Part shown: piece after piece, positions 61,717-64,000 of the stretch
Layout of the letters: every line of letters begins with the position of its first letter
Numbering within the stretch: the first letter of the stretch is position 1
Origin: Neisseriaceae bacterium TC5R-5
GTDB lineage: Bacteria; Pseudomonadota; Gammaproteobacteria; Burkholderiales; Chromobacteriaceae
Direction: 5' to 3'
Length of the DNA: 64,000 bases
NCBI GenBank assembly: GCA_020830965.2
Contig: JACCFC020000001.1
Location: 127,500-191,499, forward strand
Notes under the pieces: generated by a model
The model's input: only the letters and a program-made list of their open reading frames with translations
Told to the model about the DNA's origin: nothing
Databases searched by the model: none
Program-made: the position numbers and the translations under genes

Positions 61717-62269
61717 GGCCAATGTCAGTGGAGAGAGTGGTGGGATCGAAGCCGAGCAGGGACATCGCGGCATCATAGCGTTCTTCATACGGTAGCTTGA
61801 AGATGATGTCCGGTTGAGCGCTGACGGTGAGCCAGCCGTTATTGGCGATTTCGTCTTCCAGTTGGCCTGCTGTCCATCCGGCATAGCCAAGCGAGATGAG
61901 TAGATTGGTGGGGCGTTGGCCTTCGGAGACGGCGATAAGAACGTCTTTGGAGGTGGTCAGGGCGATGTGTTCGTTGATGACTAGGCTGGATTGCCAGTTG
62001 GCGCTAGGCATGTGTAGGACAAAGCCACGATCGGGTTGTACCGGGCCGCCAAAGTAGACAGTGTCGGCCCGGTGTTCATCGTCCGGGAGAGGCAGGTCGA
62101 TTTGTTCGAATAGCTGCACCATGGCGATACCGGAGGGTTTGTTGATGATAATGCCCATGGCGCCGTGTTCGCCGTGTTCACATAAGTACACTAGTGAGCG
62201 AGCAAACATGGGGTCAGCCATATTGGGCATGGCGATGAGAAAGTGATTAGAAAGGGCTAATGATTCCAT
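61709..62269 (-). CDS. yqgE: YqgE/AlgH family protein
   Basis: This 186-residue protein of the UPF0301 (AlgH) family starts with [20 protein letters not shown] and includes [36 protein letters not shown] and [20 protein letters not shown]. Function is unclear, though it is conserved beside ruvX in many proteobacteria, as here with an 8-base overlap. Confidence 0.93.
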   Translation of the reverse strand: MESLALSNHFLIAMPNMADPMFARSLVYLCEHGEHGAMGIIINKPSGIAMVQLFEQIDLPLPDDEHRADTVYFGGPVQPDRGFVLHMPSANWQSSLVINEHIALTTSKDVLIAVSEGQRPTNLLISLGYAGWTAGQLEDEIANNGWLTVSAQPDIIFKLPYEERYDAAMSLLGFDPTTLSTDIGHA

Positions 62270-62368
62270 GGCGGCATTATGGCATAACTGCTGTTTCTTA
62301 TTGTAGATAGCGGTTTGGCATTATTTTGCATAATGAGTTAATTGCGACTTGATTTGCTTAGGTGCTAC

Positions 62369-63301
62369 TTAGTTACGCCCGGACTTTTTATTCTCTTGTT
62401 GCAGTTTGGCTTCGCGTTCGGCAGCACGTATGGCAGCTTGCTCTTTGGCTTGTTTTTCCCAGCACAGCCATTCGTCAGGGCGTTCCAGCGTGATACGGCC
62501 GATCTGTCCATCGCGAAAGTCGGTCAGCACTAGTTCGGCGGCTTTTTGCAGGTTGATTTTCCCGCCAGGCAGCATCGCTCCCCGTTTTTTACCTATCATT
62601 TCCAGTGCTTGCCAGTCTTGTTGTCCATCCAGCTTGTCTAGCTTGTAGCGTGCGCCAAGTTCCGCGGTATAGTGTTGTAGCAGGTATTTTAGTAGTTCCA
62701 GTGCGACTTCTTCTTCGTCCATCGCATTGCGCCCCACTGCACCGCTGGCGGCCAGGTTGTAGCCACCTTCTGGTACTTCAATTTTTGGCCAGAGCATGCC
62801 GGGGGTGTCGAAAAGTTCGAAGTCGTCTTGCAGGATAATGCGTTGTTCGTTTTTGGTGATGCCAGGGGTGTTGCCCGTTTTGGCAATTTTGCGGCTGGAC
62901 ATGCTGTTGATCAGCGTTGATTTGCCTACATTGGGGATGCCGCAAATGAGTACGCGTAGCGGTTTGTCTAAGCCTCCGCGCAGGGGGGCTAGTTCGCGGC
63001 AGGCGTTAATGAGTTTTTGTGCTGGGCTGCGTTCTCCGGCATCCATACCTAGCGCTTGGGTGTCTTTCTTGGCGCGGTACCATTCCAGCCATTGCTGGGT
63101 GGCGTTGGGGTCGGCCAGATCTTGCTTGTTGAGCAGCATCAGACGCGGTTTGCCTTTAGCCATGTAGGCAAGCATGGGGTTGGCGCTGGAAGCGGGGAGG
63201 CGTGCATCTAGCATTTCGATGACAACGTCGATGTCTTTGAGGCGCTCGCTGACTGCTTTGCGAGCCTTGTTCATGTGGCCGGGAAACCATTGGATTGCCA
63301 T
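62369..63301 (-). CDS. rbgA: Ribosome biogenesis GTPase YlqF/RbgA
   Basis: This 310-residue circularly permuted GTPase has the motif order G4 (LLNKQDL, near residue 57), G1 (GIPNVGKSTLINS, near 120), G2 and G3 (DTPG, near 170). It starts MAIQWFPGHMNKARK, the RbgA signature. RbgA helps late assembly of the large ribosomal subunit. The C-terminal helix is Lys/Glu/Gln-rich. Eight bases separate it from the DUF3820 gene upstream on the same strand. Confidence 0.93.
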   Translation of the reverse strand: MAIQWFPGHMNKARKAVSERLKDIDVVIEMLDARLPASSANPMLAYMAKGKPRLMLLNKQDLADPNATQQWLEWYRAKKDTQALGMDAGERSPAQKLINACRELAPLRGGLDKPLRVLICGIPNVGKSTLINSMSSRKIAKTGNTPGITKNEQRIILQDDFELFDTPGMLWPKIEVPEGGYNLAASGAVGRNAMDEEEVALELLKYLLQHYTAELGARYKLDKLDGQQDWQALEMIGKKRGAMLPGGKINLQKAAELVLTDFRDGQIGRITLERPDEWLCWEKQAKEQAAIRAAEREAKLQQENKKSGRN

Positions 63302-63309
63302 GAGGTGTT

Positions 63310-63522
63310 TTAACGCTTTCTTAACGGGTCTAGTAAATAGCTTAGACCGTTGTGATCCAGCTCGTGCATGAGTTGTAGCAGGCGGCCAATTTCGCCCGGT
63401 GGGAAGCCTTCGCGGGCAAACCAGTTGAGATAGTTACCAGGCAGGTCGCAGATGAGCGCACCTTTGTGTTTGCCAAAAGGCATGATACGAGTAACTAGGT
63501 GTTGTAAATCGTCTGCTTGCAT
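63310..63522 (-). CDS. DUF3820 small protein
   Basis: This 70-residue protein begins MQADDLQHLVTRIMPFGKHK and ends LDHNGLSYLLDPLRKR, with a central LICDLPGNYLNWFAREGFP. This pattern matches DUF3820, a putative quorum-sensing-regulated or exonuclease-like small domain of unknown activity. The longer frame upstream is the neighbouring membrane-protein gene in another frame. Confidence 0.8.
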   Translation of the reverse strand: MQADDLQHLVTRIMPFGKHKGALICDLPGNYLNWFAREGFPPGEIGRLLQLMHELDHNGLSYLLDPLRKR

Positions 63523-63542
63523 ATTTAATGAGTCGGAGTGGC

Positions 63543-63890
63543 TTAGATGGGCATGCGTTTGCCATCGTTGAAGTTTAGGAATCCTCGTACCACGCGGTAC
63601 ACATACCACACCCATATGGCCCCCATGATGATAAATCCGACGAAGGCGACCATGAGCAGCGCACCAAGTGCCATGCCCAAGAGTGTCCACCAGAAGGTGC
63701 GTATTTGCCAGATAAAGTGGCTTTCGTAAAGAGTGCCGCGTGTATCGTCACGTTTTACATGGTTGATAATGACGGCAACTAAGCTGCCTAGGCCGCCGGT
63801 AAATAGGCCTAGAGCTTGCAGGATATAGACGACCAAGGTGAGGTTGTTGAGTCTGCGTTCGTCTTCTTTGCTGATAATGTCAATTTCCAT
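63543..63890 (-). CDS. DUF4870-like small membrane protein
   Basis: This 115-residue protein has three hydrophobic segments (LTLVVYILQALGLFTGGLGS, FWWTLLGMALGALLMVAFVG, IIMGAIWVWYVYRVVRGF) and the IINHVKRDDTRGTLYESHF loop typical of DUF4870/Tic20-like proteins. No function is known. It is 20 bases before the DUF3820 gene on the same strand. Confidence 0.8.
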   Translation of the reverse strand: MEIDIISKEDERRLNNLTLVVYILQALGLFTGGLGSLVAVIINHVKRDDTRGTLYESHFIWQIRTFWWTLLGMALGALLMVAFVGFIIMGAIWVWYVYRVVRGFLNFNDGKRMPI

Positions 63891-63940
63891 CTATCAACCC
63901 TTTTGTTTTGGTTGTTATCGATGCTGTACTGTGATTTAAA

Positions 63941-64000
63941 TTAAAACAGTCCAGTCAGTAAGTTCTGCAAGCTTTGCTGGCAGTGTGTTTGTAATTTGCG
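63941..64000 (-). CDS. C-terminal end of an unidentified gene (partial)
   Basis: On the minus strand the window edge reads into RKLQTHCQQSLQNLLTGLF followed by TAA. Only 19 residues remain, so the family is not identifiable. It would be the next gene upstream of the DUF4870-like gene. Confidence 0.4.
   Translation of the reverse strand, partial: RKLQTHCQQSLQNLLTGLF

Overview
The window looks like a chromosomal segment of a motile Gram-negative betaproteobacterium, probably of the Neisseriales (Chromobacteriaceae/Chitinibacteraceae type). This rests on the general (OmpC/PorB-like) porin, the DUF3579 protein, the two short flagellins with sigma-28 promoters, the FbpABC iron transporter with a Fur box, and the type II secretion genes. 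The genus assignment is inference; no rRNA is present.

Layout. 1-4.6 kb: tail of a YdfG-type dehydrogenase, a cation symporter, the folate genes pabB-pabC, and exonuclease III. 4.8-10.2 kb: a type II secretion operon gspC-D-E-F with no pseudopilin genes. 10.2-14.5 kb: an accessory patch with a DinB-family gene between two copies of a dispersed repeat, a fimbrial chaperone and adhesin without usher, and a decayed toxin/immunity pair. 15-32 kb: a methylthioinosine phosphorylase followed by a long one-strand glycan island. It holds CDP-3,6-dideoxyhexose genes (rfbF, rfbG, rfbH), an acetolactate-synthase-like ThDP enzyme, a NeuB-type sialic-acid synthase, a PseB-type dehydratase, two more sugar SDRs, an acetyltransferase, two methyltransferases and one roughly 1,580-residue multi-module glycosyltransferase. 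No flippase, polymerase or initiating transferase is visible. 32-36 kb: an isochorismatase-fold hydrolase between two repeat copies, then an EamA exporter / GlxA-type regulator / second EamA exporter operon.

36-49 kb: an LPP20 lipoprotein plus FlgT pair, the Fur-box-associated ferric ABC transporter, and a flagellar late-gene block (two flagellins, flaG, fliD, fliS, fliT, a DUF2802 protein, a FliK-like protein and an orphan FlhB C-domain). 49-64 kb is mainly minus-strand housekeeping: dnaE, rdgC, a tRNA-Pro(CGG), a porin, a DUF3579 protein, dinG, DUF475 and DUF1615 proteins, an orphan fimbrial subunit between two repeat copies, ruvX, yqgE, the GTPase rbgA and small DUF proteins.

The most interesting signals are: (i) a family of about 75-120 bp repeats with inverted ends, in six copies, arranged in three pairs that each enclose one accessory gene; (ii) a gene set that could make a branched, yersiniose-like 3,6-dideoxyhexose together with nonulosonate-type sugars, perhaps for flagellin or surface glycosylation; (iii) a 10-G tract inside a methyltransferase of that island, a candidate phase-variation switch; and (iv) a collapsed RNase-type polymorphic toxin with a frame-disrupted immunity gene.
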